Positions 53,189 through 61,611 of a stretch of DNA of 64,000 nucleotides are shown here, in pieces. Source of the stretch: Nocardia goodfellowii (lineage in GTDB: Bacteria; Actinomycetota; Actinomycetes; Mycobacteriales; Mycobacteriaceae); the NCBI RefSeq assembly GCF_017875645.1, contig NZ_JAGGMR010000001.1, forward strand, positions 1,364,001-1,428,000. The letters run 5' to 3'. Position 1 is the stretch's first letter. Each line of letters begins with the position of its first letter. Position numbers and translations under genes: made by a program. The notes beneath the pieces were generated by a model, which was not told the DNA's origin, did no database searches, and saw only the letters and a list, made by a program, of their open reading frames with translations.

Positions 53189-54544
53189 TCACCAACCGAA
53201 AAGAACCAGGTGCGCCGCGCCGACGACCAGCCCGAGCAGCGCACCGTGCAGGTACAACAGCCACGCGTCCTGCTCCACCGAGGCATAGAACATCTCCATG
53301 AACTCCCCCGGGCTCAGCTGCTGCAGCTTGCGCGCGGCGAACTCGTCGATCTTCGTGGCCTGCTCGCGCGCGAACTCCTCGTCGGCGATCATGCTCGGCG
53401 CCAAACCCACCGCGGCACCGGCCGCGCCGACCTTCAGATTGTCGAACTGCCGCTTGCCCAGCGCCGCCCGCACCATCGACTTGGTGGGGCCCAGCTGCCG
53501 GTGGATCTCCTCGGCGACCAGCCGCTCGATCAGTTGCCGGGTCTTGTCGCCGTTGGGCCCGTCGAGCAGCTCGGTCGCCAGGTTCGGCAGTGTCAGCACC
53601 TGGTAGGCCAGGATGCGCGCGAGATCCGTCGCCGCCTGCGGCTGCCGCTTGGCCAGCAGCGCCTGCCGCCACAGATACCGGTAGCGCGGCTGCGGATCGC
53701 CCGGTTCGAACACCATCTTGACCGCGATGACATTGACGAGCACCCCGATCGCCGCCGAGCTGGCCAGCACGATCACCCACGCGGGCAGCCAGCCGAGGAC
53801 CGGAACCTCGTGATGCACATGCAGATACAGCGCCAGCAGCAGGCCGAACGGCGCGCCGAGCAAGCCGATCCGCACCATGAACTTCAGCTCCGGGGCCGCG
53901 ATGGTGGTGGTGAGGTCCTTGAGGATGCCGGGGTTGTCCTGCAGATACCGGATGACGAAGCTCTTGATGTCGATGAGCTGGTCGATATTGTCGCCGAGCG
54001 TCTCGAAGGCGCGCTCGCACAGCGCGGGCAGTTCCTTGTCGATGCGCTGGTAGATGACCTGCTTGACCTGCCGCGGCACCGATCGCCACAGGTCCGGGTT
54101 CTCCCGGTACATGATCTCGTCGACGATGGGCCGCACCTGCGCGCGCGCCAGTTCGGCGATGTAGTCGGCGATACCGTCGAGGTCGAGTTCGTGGATGAAA
54201 TCGCGCGGGCTGCCGATCCGCATCAGTGCCTTGTCGACGCAGATGCTGGCCATCTTCTCCGCCCGCGCCGGAATGAAGCCCTGGAAGCCGAGCCGGCGGC
54301 CGTCACCGGAGAAGGTGGGCAGCACCTGCACCCGGCGCGGGAAATACGGATACAGCAGGTGCAGGCCGGGAATCCGGACGCCGCGAAACCGCACCGGCCA
54401 GAACAGCATCAGCACGCCGGTCCAGTTGGTGAGCCAACCGGCCAGCGCGCTGAAGATCGGGAAGGTGATCAGCTCGACCACGAGCTTGGATTGGCCGGTG
54501 AGCTGCTCCCAGTCGATGAACACGCCGGAGGCGAGTGTCGCCAT
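53189..54544 (-). CDS. DUF445 family membrane protein
   Basis: 451 aa. Begins with a membrane segment (LITFPIFSALAGWLTNWTGVLMLF) carrying the G-x-x-T/A-N-W pattern of DUF445 proteins. There follow a helical cytoplasmic or peripheral part with RIDKELPALCERAFETL, two central hydrophobic segments (IGLLGAPFGLLLALYLHV and WLPAWVIVLASSAAIGVLVN), more helices, and a final membrane segment (LLYLHGALLGLVVGAAHLVLFGW). Function unknown in this family. Confidence 0.88.
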   Translation of the reverse strand: MATLASGVFIDWEQLTGQSKLVVELITFPIFSALAGWLTNWTGVLMLFWPVRFRGVRIPGLHLLYPYFPRRVQVLPTFSGDGRRLGFQGFIPARAEKMASICVDKALMRIGSPRDFIHELDLDGIADYIAELARAQVRPIVDEIMYRENPDLWRSVPRQVKQVIYQRIDKELPALCERAFETLGDNIDQLIDIKSFVIRYLQDNPGILKDLTTTIAAPELKFMVRIGLLGAPFGLLLALYLHVHHEVPVLGWLPAWVIVLASSAAIGVLVNVIAVKMVFEPGDPQPRYRYLWRQALLAKRQPQAATDLARILAYQVLTLPNLATELLDGPNGDKTRQLIERLVAEEIHRQLGPTKSMVRAALGKRQFDNLKVGAAGAAVGLAPSMIADEEFAREQATKIDEFAARKLQQLSPGEFMEMFYASVEQDAWLLYLHGALLGLVVGAAHLVLFGW

Positions 54545-54711
54545 CGTGGGATCCCCCTAGAGCCTGACCTGAGAACTTAAGGCCCCAACAGTCTCATTGC
54601 CTTCGCGGGAGTGTCAACGCGGGCCGCGACGTGCGGATACGTTCCGTAACCCCACACCCGGTCGATCACCCGGGCGCCGCTCCGCCGCAGGTCGCGAGCA
54701 CGATCTATCGA

Positions 54712-55326
54712 TCACTGCCGGACCTGGAGTGTGTCGACGATCCGGTCCAACTGCTCCAGCGTCGCGTTGTCGCCGTGCAGCACCAGGGTCACCACCAGAT
54801 TCTTGTTGCCGAGGATCGCGCAGACGCCTTTGGCTTCGATGCCGCGGCACACCGGCCCGGCGAAACCATGGTCGTTCCCGATTTTCTCGCCCCCGTCCCA
54901 TTCGGCGGGAAAGCCTTCGACGCCCAGCACTTTCAGCCGCCGGGCCGCCGCGTCGGCGAAGTCGGTCACGCCGTTGCCGACGTGTACCGCGAGCACCGCG
55001 TCGTCCCTGGTCAGCAGTGCGGCGGCGGCGTCGCCGGTGGGCCGGCGTTGCCAGCCGTCGACGCCGGCGAAGCCGACGGTGTCGGGATCCGCGCCGATGG
55101 CGGTGAGATCGATCACCGAGTCCCGTGCGGTTTCCCGGTCCGGGACGGCCATCGCCAGGATGGCCGGGACGGCGATCAGCGCGGCCACCACCGCGAGCAC
55201 GACGGCGGCGACTCTCCAGTCCTGGCGGCGCGGCGGCGGGGTGCGCAGGGCATCCGCCATTCGGACGGCCGGATCTCGCCAAGCGGGATCCGGATCCCAA
55301 TTTTCGTGTGGCACGCCAGTGCTCAT
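54712..55326 (-). CDS. Single-pass membrane protein of unknown function
   Basis: 204 aa from the ATG at 55326, with GGAG seven nt upstream. A short cytoplasmic N terminus rich in Pro/Arg (PAWRDPAVRMADALRTPPPR), one membrane helix (about 42-65, VAAVVLAVVAALIAVPAILA), then an extracytoplasmic domain (FADAAARRLKVLGVEGFPAEW, VCRGIEAKGVCAILGNKN) with two cysteines that could pair, resembling sensor-type domains. Divergent from lon. Confidence 0.75.
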   Translation of the reverse strand: MSTGVPHENWDPDPAWRDPAVRMADALRTPPPRRQDWRVAAVVLAVVAALIAVPAILAMAVPDRETARDSVIDLTAIGADPDTVGFAGVDGWQRRPTGDAAAALLTRDDAVLAVHVGNGVTDFADAAARRLKVLGVEGFPAEWDGGEKIGNDHGFAGPVCRGIEAKGVCAILGNKNLVVTLVLHGDNATLEQLDRIVDTLQVRQ

Positions 55327-55513
55327 GTCAACGCTCCGCTCAGCTTCTATCGCGTTATCCAACCGAAGAAACTGGCCCTAACCTGCGGCTCAGTGACGCC
55401 AACCCTAGGGCAGCCGGATGGTCATTCCGGTGAGCGACGCGGCACGGCGGCGGTCGCGTATTCGCCGACAGCGAACGTGGGCGCGGACTCGGAACAAACT
55501 CGAAACCGGTGGG

Positions 55514-55534
55514 GTTGAGTAGGCATCGCTCAAC
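55514..55534 (+). promoter_or_regulatory. HAIR operator (HspR-binding type) before lon
   Basis: GTTGAGT-N7-GCTCAAC, a near-perfect match to the HspR consensus CTTGAGT-N7-ACTCAAG. It ends 19 nt before the lon GTG. Streptomyces lon is a known HspR target. The position predicts repression of lon by HspR until heat shock. Confidence 0.8.
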
Positions 55535-55553
55535 TTTTGGAAGGTGCGAACTA

Positions 55554-57950
55554 GTGACTACACCTCAGAACCTGCCGGTGCTGTTCCTCACCGATCCGAT
55601 CGTGCTGCCGGGCATGGTCGTGCCCATCGAACTCGACGAAGCCGCGCAGGCCGCGATCGACGCCGCGCGCGCCGCCAAGGCGGATCAGGTGCTCATCGCA
55701 CCGCGGCTGGACAACGGCTATGCCTCCTACGGTGTGGTCGCCACCATCGAACAGGTCGGGCGGATGCGCGGCGGCGCGCCCGCCGCGGTCCTCAAGGCCG
55801 AACGCCGGGCCAAGATCGGGCACGGAGTGACCGGGCCGGGCGCCGCGCTGTGGGTCGAGGCCGAACCGGTCGAATCCGGCGCGGCCGACGGACGCACCAA
55901 AGAGCTTGCGGCCGAATACAAGAAGCTCGTGGTCTCGGTGCTGCAGCGGCGGGAAGCCTGGCAGATCATCGACGCCGTCAATCAGCTCGACGACCCCTCC
56001 GCGATCGCCGACACGGCGGGCTACGCCTCCTACCTGACCGCCGAGCAGAAGCGAGAACTGCTCGAAACCCCGGACACCGCAGCACGTTTGACCTTGCTGA
56101 TCGACTGGACCAAGGCGCATATCGCCGAGGCCGAGGTCACCGAGAAGATCAGCGACGAGGTCCGGGAGAACCTGGAGAAGACCCAGCGGGAATTCCTGCT
56201 GCGCCAGCAGCTCAACGCGATTCGCAAGGAACTCGGCGAGGACGAACCCGACGGCGCCGACGACTACCGGACCCGCGTCGAACAGGCCGACCTGCCCGCC
56301 GACGTGCGCGAAGCGGCACTGCGCGAGGTGAGCCGGCTGGAGCGGGCCAGCGATCAGAGCCCGGAAACCGGGTGGATCCGCACCTGGCTGGACACCGTCC
56401 TGGAATTGCCGTGGTCGGTGAAAACCGAAGACAGCACCGACATCTCGGCGGCGCGTGCGGTGCTGGACGCCGACCACCACGGGCTGGACGAGGTCAAGGA
56501 CCGCATGGTCGAGTACCTGGCCGTGCGCGCCCGTCGCGCCCAGCGCGGGCTCGACGTGGTCGGCGGTCGCGGCTCCGGCGCGGTGCTGGTGCTCGCCGGT
56601 CCGCCCGGGGTCGGCAAGACCTCGCTCGGTGAGTCCGTGGCGCGGGCGCTGGGCCGCAAGTTCGTGCGTGTCGCCCTCGGCGGCGTGCGCGACGAAGCCG
56701 AGATCCGCGGCCACCGGCGCACCTACGTGGGCGCGCTGCCGGGCCGGATCGTGCGCGCGATGAAGGAAGCGGGATCGATGAATCCCGTTGTGCTGCTGGA
56801 CGAGATCGACAAGGTCGGCGCGGACTTCCGCGGTGATCCGGCGGCGGCCCTGCTCGAGGTGCTCGACCCCGCGCAGAACCACACCTTCCGCGACCACTAC
56901 CTGGACTTCGACCTGGACCTGTCCGACGTGCTGTTCATCGCCACCGCGAACGTGGTGGAGTCCATCCCCGGCCCGCTGCTGGACCGGATGGAGCTGATCA
57001 CCGTCGACGGGTACACCGAGGAGGACAAGGTCGCCATCGCGCGTGACTTCCTGGTGCCGCGGCAGTTGGAGCGCAACGCGCTGACCGCCGAGGAGGTTTC
57101 GATCAGCGAGGCGGCGCTGCGGGAGATCGCGGCGAACTACACCCGCGAGGCGGGTGTCCGCCAGATGGAGCGGTTGGTCGCGAAGGCCCTGCGCAAGGCG
57201 GCCACTCGGCTCGCCGAGACGGCTGGCCTGGGCTACGACGCCGAACTGGGCTACGACGCGGTCGAGACCGGTTCGCAGGCAACGACTCTAGCCATCGATA
57301 TCGACGACCTGAAGGACTACCTGGGCCGTCCGCGCTTCACCCCGGACGGAGTGGAACGCACCTCGGTCCCCGGCGTCGCGACGGGTTTGGCGGTGACGGG
57401 TATGGGTGGCGACGTCCTCTACATCGAGGCCAACGCCGCCGAGGGCGACCGCGCCCTCACCCTGACCGGTCAGCTCGGCGACGTCATGAAGGAGTCGGCG
57501 CAGATCGCCCTCACCTACGTGCGCTCGCACCTGGAGGAGATCGGCATCGAGCCGAAGGTGCTGGACCGCAACATCCACATCCACTTCCCGGCGGGCGCGG
57601 TGCCCAAGGACGGTCCGTCCGCGGGCGTCACCATGGTCACCGCCCTGGTGTCGCTGGCGCTGGGCCGGCAGGTGCGCGCGGATGTCGGCATGACCGGCGA
57701 GGTCACGCTGAACGGCCGGGTCCTGCCGATCGGCGGCGTCAAGCAGAAGCTGATGGCCGCCCAGCGCAACGGACTGAAGACGGTCTTCATCCCGGCGCGC
57801 AACGAGCCGGATCTGGATGACGTCCCCGCCGAAGTCCTTGCCGCGCTGGATGTCCGGCCCGTCGCGGACGTGGCGGACATCCTGGCCTACGCCATCGAGC
57901 CGGTGCGCGAAGCGTCGCTGACCGCGCCGAAGTTCGCGGCGACCGCCTGA
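55554..57950 (+). CDS. lon: ATP-dependent endopeptidase Lon
   Basis: 798 aa from the GTG at 55554 ([20 protein letters not shown]), with GGAAGG nine nt upstream. The Lon N-terminal domain spans about 1-200. The AAA+ domain has Walker [10 protein letters not shown] and Walker [21 protein letters not shown]. The protease domain has the catalytic Ser in [11 protein letters not shown] and Lys in [11 protein letters not shown]. Cytoplasmic quality-control protease. M. tuberculosis lacks lon while many Nocardia and Rhodococcus have it. Likely HspR-regulated (see 55514). Confidence 0.96.
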   Translation: MTTPQNLPVLFLTDPIVLPGMVVPIELDEAAQAAIDAARAAKADQVLIAPRLDNGYASYGVVATIEQVGRMRGGAPAAVLKAERRAKIGHGVTGPGAALWVEAEPVESGAADGRTKELAAEYKKLVVSVLQRREAWQIIDAVNQLDDPSAIADTAGYASYLTAEQKRELLETPDTAARLTLLIDWTKAHIAEAEVTEKISDEVRENLEKTQREFLLRQQLNAIRKELGEDEPDGADDYRTRVEQADLPADVREAALREVSRLERASDQSPETGWIRTWLDTVLELPWSVKTEDSTDISAARAVLDADHHGLDEVKDRMVEYLAVRARRAQRGLDVVGGRGSGAVLVLAGPPGVGKTSLGESVARALGRKFVRVALGGVRDEAEIRGHRRTYVGALPGRIVRAMKEAGSMNPVVLLDEIDKVGADFRGDPAAALLEVLDPAQNHTFRDHYLDFDLDLSDVLFIATANVVESIPGPLLDRMELITVDGYTEEDKVAIARDFLVPRQLERNALTAEEVSISEAALREIAANYTREAGVRQMERLVAKALRKAATRLAETAGLGYDAELGYDAVETGSQATTLAIDIDDLKDYLGRPRFTPDGVERTSVPGVATGLAVTGMGGDVLYIEANAAEGDRALTLTGQLGDVMKESAQIALTYVRSHLEEIGIEPKVLDRNIHIHFPAGAVPKDGPSAGVTMVTALVSLALGRQVRADVGMTGEVTLNGRVLPIGGVKQKLMAAQRNGLKTVFIPARNEPDLDDVPAEVLAALDVRPVADVADILAYAIEPVREASLTAPKFAATA

Positions 57951-57962
57951 TCGGACCGAATC

Positions 57963-57994
57963 GGGCCGGGCACGGAATTCACCGTGCCCGGCCC
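57963..57994 (+). terminator. Hairpin terminator after lon
   Basis: A perfect 13-bp inverted repeat (GGGCCGGGCACGG and CCGTGCCCGGCCC) with loop AATTCA, 12 nt beyond the lon stop. Confidence 0.9.
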
Positions 57995-58028
57995 GTTCTC
58001 GTTCAGTTGCCCGTTCTCGTTCAGTTGC
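57993..58028. repeat. 18-bp tandem duplication at the thioesterase 3' end
   Basis: CCGTTCTCGTTCAGTTGC occurs twice head to tail (57993-58010, 58011-58028). The second copy contains the stop codon of the minus-strand thioesterase gene, so the first carries a relic of the same end. Confidence 0.85.
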
Positions 58029-58467
58029 CGTTGTCGGCGAGAGCGCGTTCGACCGAGCGGGTGGTGCCCTGCGCGACGGCGCACAGCACGGGCTCGGAAT
58101 CGGTTGTCTCGGCGTAGATCTCACAGCTGACGACGGCCTGCCGCCGGGTCGCGCCGGTGACCTTCGCTTCGACGCGCAGGCGGGCGCCCGAGGCGGGACG
58201 CAGGTAGGTGATGCTGAAGCCGCCGGTCAGCACGTTCGCGCCGAGTACGGTGCCGGCGGCGAAGGTCAGCGCGTTGTCCGCGGCGTAGGCCAGCACTCCC
58301 CCGTGCACGAAGCCGAACTGCTGACCGAGTTCCGGGCGGATGGGGATGATCAGGGTGGCCGCGCCGTCGCCGAAGGCGGTGATCTCGGTGCCGACCAATT
58401 GGGCGAACGGCTGGGCGTCCAGAACCTGCTGGGCGAGTGCGTGATTCAAGACGGTCGTGTCGGTCAT
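58021..58467 (-). CDS. PaaI-type hotdog thioesterase
   Basis: 148 aa from the ATG at 58467, with AGGAG eight nt upstream. Hotdog fold: FAQLVGTEITAFGDGAATLI, the helix GQQFGFVHGGVLAYAADNAL with the HGG motif, and GFSITYLRPASGARLRVEAK. Hydrolyses an acyl-CoA of unknown chain. It follows the TetR gene by 32 nt and is probably in its operon. The stop lies inside a small tandem duplication. Confidence 0.88.
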   Translation of the reverse strand: MTDTTVLNHALAQQVLDAQPFAQLVGTEITAFGDGAATLIIPIRPELGQQFGFVHGGVLAYAADNALTFAAGTVLGANVLTGGFSITYLRPASGARLRVEAKVTGATRRQAVVSCEIYAETTDSEPVLCAVAQGTTRSVERALADNGN

Positions 58468-58499
58468 CGGGACAGCTCCTGGGTGTGTCGGGCAGGGTT

Positions 58500-59060
58500 T
58501 CAGCGGTCGTCGGCGCGGAGCGAGACCCAGGCGGCGTCGGCCAGCTCTTTGCCGACATCCTTGGGCGAGGTGCGCATATCGCCGCCGAGCCATTGGCGGG
58601 CGTACTCCTGGGCCGGGCCGAGCCACAGCGCGTAGACGAGGTCGAATTCCAGATCGCGGACCGCGCCGTAGCGCGCGTGCGTGCGCCACCAGCGATACAC
58701 GTTGGCGAAGAATTCCCGGTTGCTGTCGCTCTCGCGCACGCCGGGCGGGCGTGACGAGGTGAGCACCTTCGCGCGGTACTGGTTTTCGGTGACCCAGCGC
58801 AAGTGCTCGCGTACGCCCGCGGTGACGCCCTCTTGCGCGTCGGTGCTCTGCCCGACCGCGACCCAGAAGTGCTCCTGATAGTCGGCCAGCGCATGCGCCC
58901 ATACCTGGCGGTACAGCTCGGCCTTGTCCGGGAAGTGGTGGTACAGCGCTCCCACGCTGGCCCCCGCCGCATCGCGGATCTGCGTCAGGGTCGCATCGAG
59001 GGCGCCGCGTTCGGCGAACTGCCGCTCGGCTGCCAACAGCAACCGATCTCGAATCTTCAT
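58500..59060 (-). CDS. TetR family transcriptional regulator
   Basis: 186 aa. N-terminal DNA-binding domain: LLLAAERQFAERGALDATLT, QIRDAAGASVGALYHHFPDK, matching the TetR signature. The C-terminal ligand domain is unassigned. Probably controls the thioesterase downstream and itself. The promoter should lie in the 113-bp gap to the divergent dinB2. Confidence 0.9.
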   Translation of the reverse strand: MKIRDRLLLAAERQFAERGALDATLTQIRDAAGASVGALYHHFPDKAELYRQVWAHALADYQEHFWVAVGQSTDAQEGVTAGVREHLRWVTENQYRAKVLTSSRPPGVRESDSNREFFANVYRWWRTHARYGAVRDLEFDLVYALWLGPAQEYARQWLGGDMRTSPKDVGKELADAAWVSLRADDR

Positions 59061-59173
59061 GACCAGAATCTAGTTCTGTTTCGCGCAGCCGCGCAAGGGC
59101 GGGCGAGGTATTGGTTCTCGGGGTGAGCTGCGTATTCGCGCCTGTTCGCCCGTGCATGCGGTAAGACGGAGAT

Positions 59174-60235
59174 ATGGCCAGATGGCTGCTGCATGTCGAT
59201 CTCGACCAGTTCCAAGCGGCGGTGGAGTTCCGCCGTCACCCCGAACTGCGCGGTCAGCCGGTCATCGTCGGCGGCAACGGCGATCCGAGCGAGCCGCGCA
59301 AGGTGGTGACCTGCGCCTCCTATCCGGCACGGGCCTACGGTGTGCGCGCGGGAATGGCTCTGCGGTCCGCGCAGCGTAAATGCCCCGAGGGCGTCTTCCT
59401 GCCGCTCGACATGGTGGCCTACGAGGAAGCCTCCGAGGAGGTGATGTCGCTGCTGCGCACCTTCCCGGGCCGGGTCGAGGTGTGGGGCTGGGACGAGGCC
59501 TTCCTCGCCGCCGACACCGATGACCCCGAACAACTCGCCACCGCCATCCGCGCCGCCATCGCCGAGTTGGAGCTCACCTGCTGTATCGGCATCGGCGACA
59601 ACAAGCTCACCGCCAAATTGGCCACCGGGTTCGCCAAGTCGGTGAGCAAGTCCGACGCCCCGGCGGCCGGAGACGGCACCGGCCTGTTCCGTCTCACCGC
59701 CGCGAACTGGACCGAGGTGATGGCGCACCGCCCGACCTCGGCGCTGTGGGGCGTCGGCAAACGCATCGCCGCCCGCATGTCCGAACTCGGCATCGAAACC
59801 GTCGGCGATCTGATGGCTGCCGATCGGCAGCGGCTCGCCGCCGAGTTCGGCCCGAATACCGGGCCTTACCTCTGGGTGCTGGGCCACGGTAAAGGCGACA
59901 CCGATGTGGTCACCGAGCCGCGAGTTCCGGTGGGGCGCAGCAAGTCCGAGACCTTCCCGCACGACCTGACCGAGCGCGCCGAGATCCGCGCCCAGGTCGC
60001 CCGCCTGGCCACCGAGGTCGCCGAGGAGATGGCCGCGGCCGGCCGCACGCCGTTCCGCGTCTCGGTCACGGTGCGCAGCAACACCTTCTACACCCGGAGC
60101 AAACAGGCCAAACTGCCTGAGCCGACCAACGACGTCACCGTCATCGTCGAGACGGCCGTCCGGATTCTGGACCGCTTCGAGCTCGAGCGCCCGGTCCGGC
60201 TGCTCGGTGTCCGCCTCGAACTGTTGCCCGAATAG
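59174..60235 (+). CDS. dinB2: Y-family DNA polymerase, DinB2 type, with glutamine at the steric-gate position
   Basis: 353 aa. It follows M. tuberculosis DinB2 (Rv3056) over the whole length as I recall it: GQPVIVGGNGDPSEPRKVVT, CASYPARAYGVRAGM, EVWGWDEAFLAAD with the catalytic DE pair, IGDNKLTAKLATGFAK, VEALWGVG-like SALWGVGKRI, and the end RPVRLLGVRLEL. No QLxLF clamp motif at the C terminus, as in DinB2. At the steric gate, HVDLDQFQAAVE has Gln14 where most Y-family enzymes have Phe/Tyr (DMDAFF) and mycobacterial DinB2 has Leu. The mycobacterial Leu form incorporates ribonucleotides readily (known); the effect of Gln is untested as far as I know. Confidence 0.93.
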   Translation: MARWLLHVDLDQFQAAVEFRRHPELRGQPVIVGGNGDPSEPRKVVTCASYPARAYGVRAGMALRSAQRKCPEGVFLPLDMVAYEEASEEVMSLLRTFPGRVEVWGWDEAFLAADTDDPEQLATAIRAAIAELELTCCIGIGDNKLTAKLATGFAKSVSKSDAPAAGDGTGLFRLTAANWTEVMAHRPTSALWGVGKRIAARMSELGIETVGDLMAADRQRLAAEFGPNTGPYLWVLGHGKGDTDVVTEPRVPVGRSKSETFPHDLTERAEIRAQVARLATEVAEEMAAAGRTPFRVSVTVRSNTFYTRSKQAKLPEPTNDVTVIVETAVRILDRFELERPVRLLGVRLELLPE

Positions 60236-60238
60236 CGT

Positions 60239-60481
60239 TCAGCGCCACCGGTGTACCACCGCGACCGACCGGCCGGCGAAGTCCGCCGCCGTCACCGCCA
60301 GCCGCCAGCCGCCGTACGCGCTGTCCTGCAGGAAGCCCTCGCAGGTATCGACATCGACCCAGGAGCCGTCAGGTAGTAGACAGGTGACCGCGCCGATGTC
60401 GGAGAGCTGATTCCACGCGTCGACCCAACGCATTTCGATTTCCGCGGCGGCGATTCGGTCCGCAGGATCTTGGTGCGTCAT
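60239..60481 (-). CDS. Small hypothetical protein
   Basis: 80 aa, beginning MTHQDPADRIAAAEIEMRWV and ending RSVAVVHRWR. It contains a Trp/Asp-rich middle (GSWVDVDTCEGFLQDSAYGG). No signal or membrane segment, no recognised family. Codon use fits a real gene, and it fills the gap between dinB2 (stop 3 nt away, convergent) and the reductase gene on the other strand. Confidence 0.6.
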   Translation of the reverse strand: MTHQDPADRIAAAEIEMRWVDAWNQLSDIGAVTCLLPDGSWVDVDTCEGFLQDSAYGGWRLAVTAADFAGRSVAVVHRWR

Positions 60482-60552
60482 GCGACCACACTAGGTTTCC
60501 CCGAAGGTCTTCTCCACCGATGGAATCCCGGCACAGCACCGTCGGCACTCGT

Positions 60553-61560
60553 ATGCTCGAGACCATGGAGTTCTGGGCGATGGTGGCGCACCGGTCGGAT
60601 AACGGCATCGAGTTGGCGCGGGAGAAGGTCGGCGAGGAATTCCTCGGACCGGGCACCGTGCTGGTCAAAGTGCATTACTCGAGTGCGAACTTCAAGGACG
60701 GACTCGCGGTCACCGAGGGTGGCGGCGTGGTCCGGAACTACCCGATCGTGCCGGGTATCGATCTCACCGGTGAGGTCGTCAGCTCCGAGGACGATCATTT
60801 CGTCCCGGGTGATCTGATCGTCGCGCACGGCTACGACATCGGCGTCGCGCACCACGGCGGTTTCGCCGAGTACGCGCGCGTCCCGGCGGAGTGGGTGGTG
60901 AAGCTGGACGGCTTGACCCCCCGCGAGGCCGCCGCCCTCGGCACCGCCGGATTCACCGCGGCCATGAGCGTGCAGGAACTGCTGAACCGCGGGCTCACTC
61001 CCTCCGACGGCGCGGTGCTGGTCACCGGCGCGACGGGCGGGGTGGGCAGTGTCGCGGTCGACATCCTCGCCGGTCTCGGCTTCGAGGTCGTCGCCTCCAC
61101 CGGCAAAAAGGATGCCGCGGAACTGCTTTCCGAACTCGGCGCCGCCGAGGTGATCGGCCGGCTGCCCGAAGACCCCGATGCCGCGCTGCGTCCGCTGGCC
61201 AAAGCCCGCTGGTCCGCCGCGGTCGACAGCGTCGGCGGAAAATCGCTCGCCTATGTGCTGAGCTCCATCGCCTACGGCGGCACGGTCGCGGTCAGCGGCC
61301 TCACCGGGGGTCCCGATCTGCCTGCCACCGTGCTGCCGTTCATCTTGCGCGGCGTCGCCCTGTTCGGCATCGACTCCGTCCACTTCCCGATCGACCAGCG
61401 CCGCGACCTGTGGACCAGGCTCGGAAAAGAACTGAAACCCCGGCACCTTTCCGCCATCGAGAACCTGGCCCCCGTCACCGAGGCGCCCGAGGTATTGCGC
61501 GCCATCCAAGCCGGTTCCCATTCCGGCAGAACAGTTCTGGCTGTCGCCGGCGCCTTCTGA
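60553..61560 (+). CDS. YhdH/AcuI-type NADPH quinone/acrylyl-CoA reductase
   Basis: 335 aa from the ATG at 60553; the ATG at 60565 (MEFWAMVAHRSDNG) is equally likely. Zinc-free MDR-superfamily reductase: SSANFKDGLAVTEGGGVVRN, YPIVPGIDLTGEVV, and the Rossmann motif LVTGATGGVGSVAVDILAGL. AcuI enzymes reduce acrylyl-CoA to propionyl-CoA; the substrate is not certain here. Monocistronic, with a strong terminator after it. Confidence 0.9.
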   Translation: MLETMEFWAMVAHRSDNGIELAREKVGEEFLGPGTVLVKVHYSSANFKDGLAVTEGGGVVRNYPIVPGIDLTGEVVSSEDDHFVPGDLIVAHGYDIGVAHHGGFAEYARVPAEWVVKLDGLTPREAAALGTAGFTAAMSVQELLNRGLTPSDGAVLVTGATGGVGSVAVDILAGLGFEVVASTGKKDAAELLSELGAAEVIGRLPEDPDAALRPLAKARWSAAVDSVGGKSLAYVLSSIAYGGTVAVSGLTGGPDLPATVLPFILRGVALFGIDSVHFPIDQRRDLWTRLGKELKPRHLSAIENLAPVTEAPEVLRAIQAGSHSGRTVLAVAGAF

Positions 61561-61566
61561 AGACAG

Positions 61567-61599
61567 CACGAGGCCCGGCCTGCACGGCCGGGCCTCGTG
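61567..61599. terminator. Bidirectional hairpin terminator
   Basis: A perfect 14-bp inverted repeat (CACGAGGCCCGGCC and GGCCGGGCCTCGTG) with a 5-nt loop, followed by TTTTCTC, between the convergent reductase and MFS genes. Confidence 0.93.
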
Positions 61600-61611
61600 T
61601 TTTCTCTTGGG

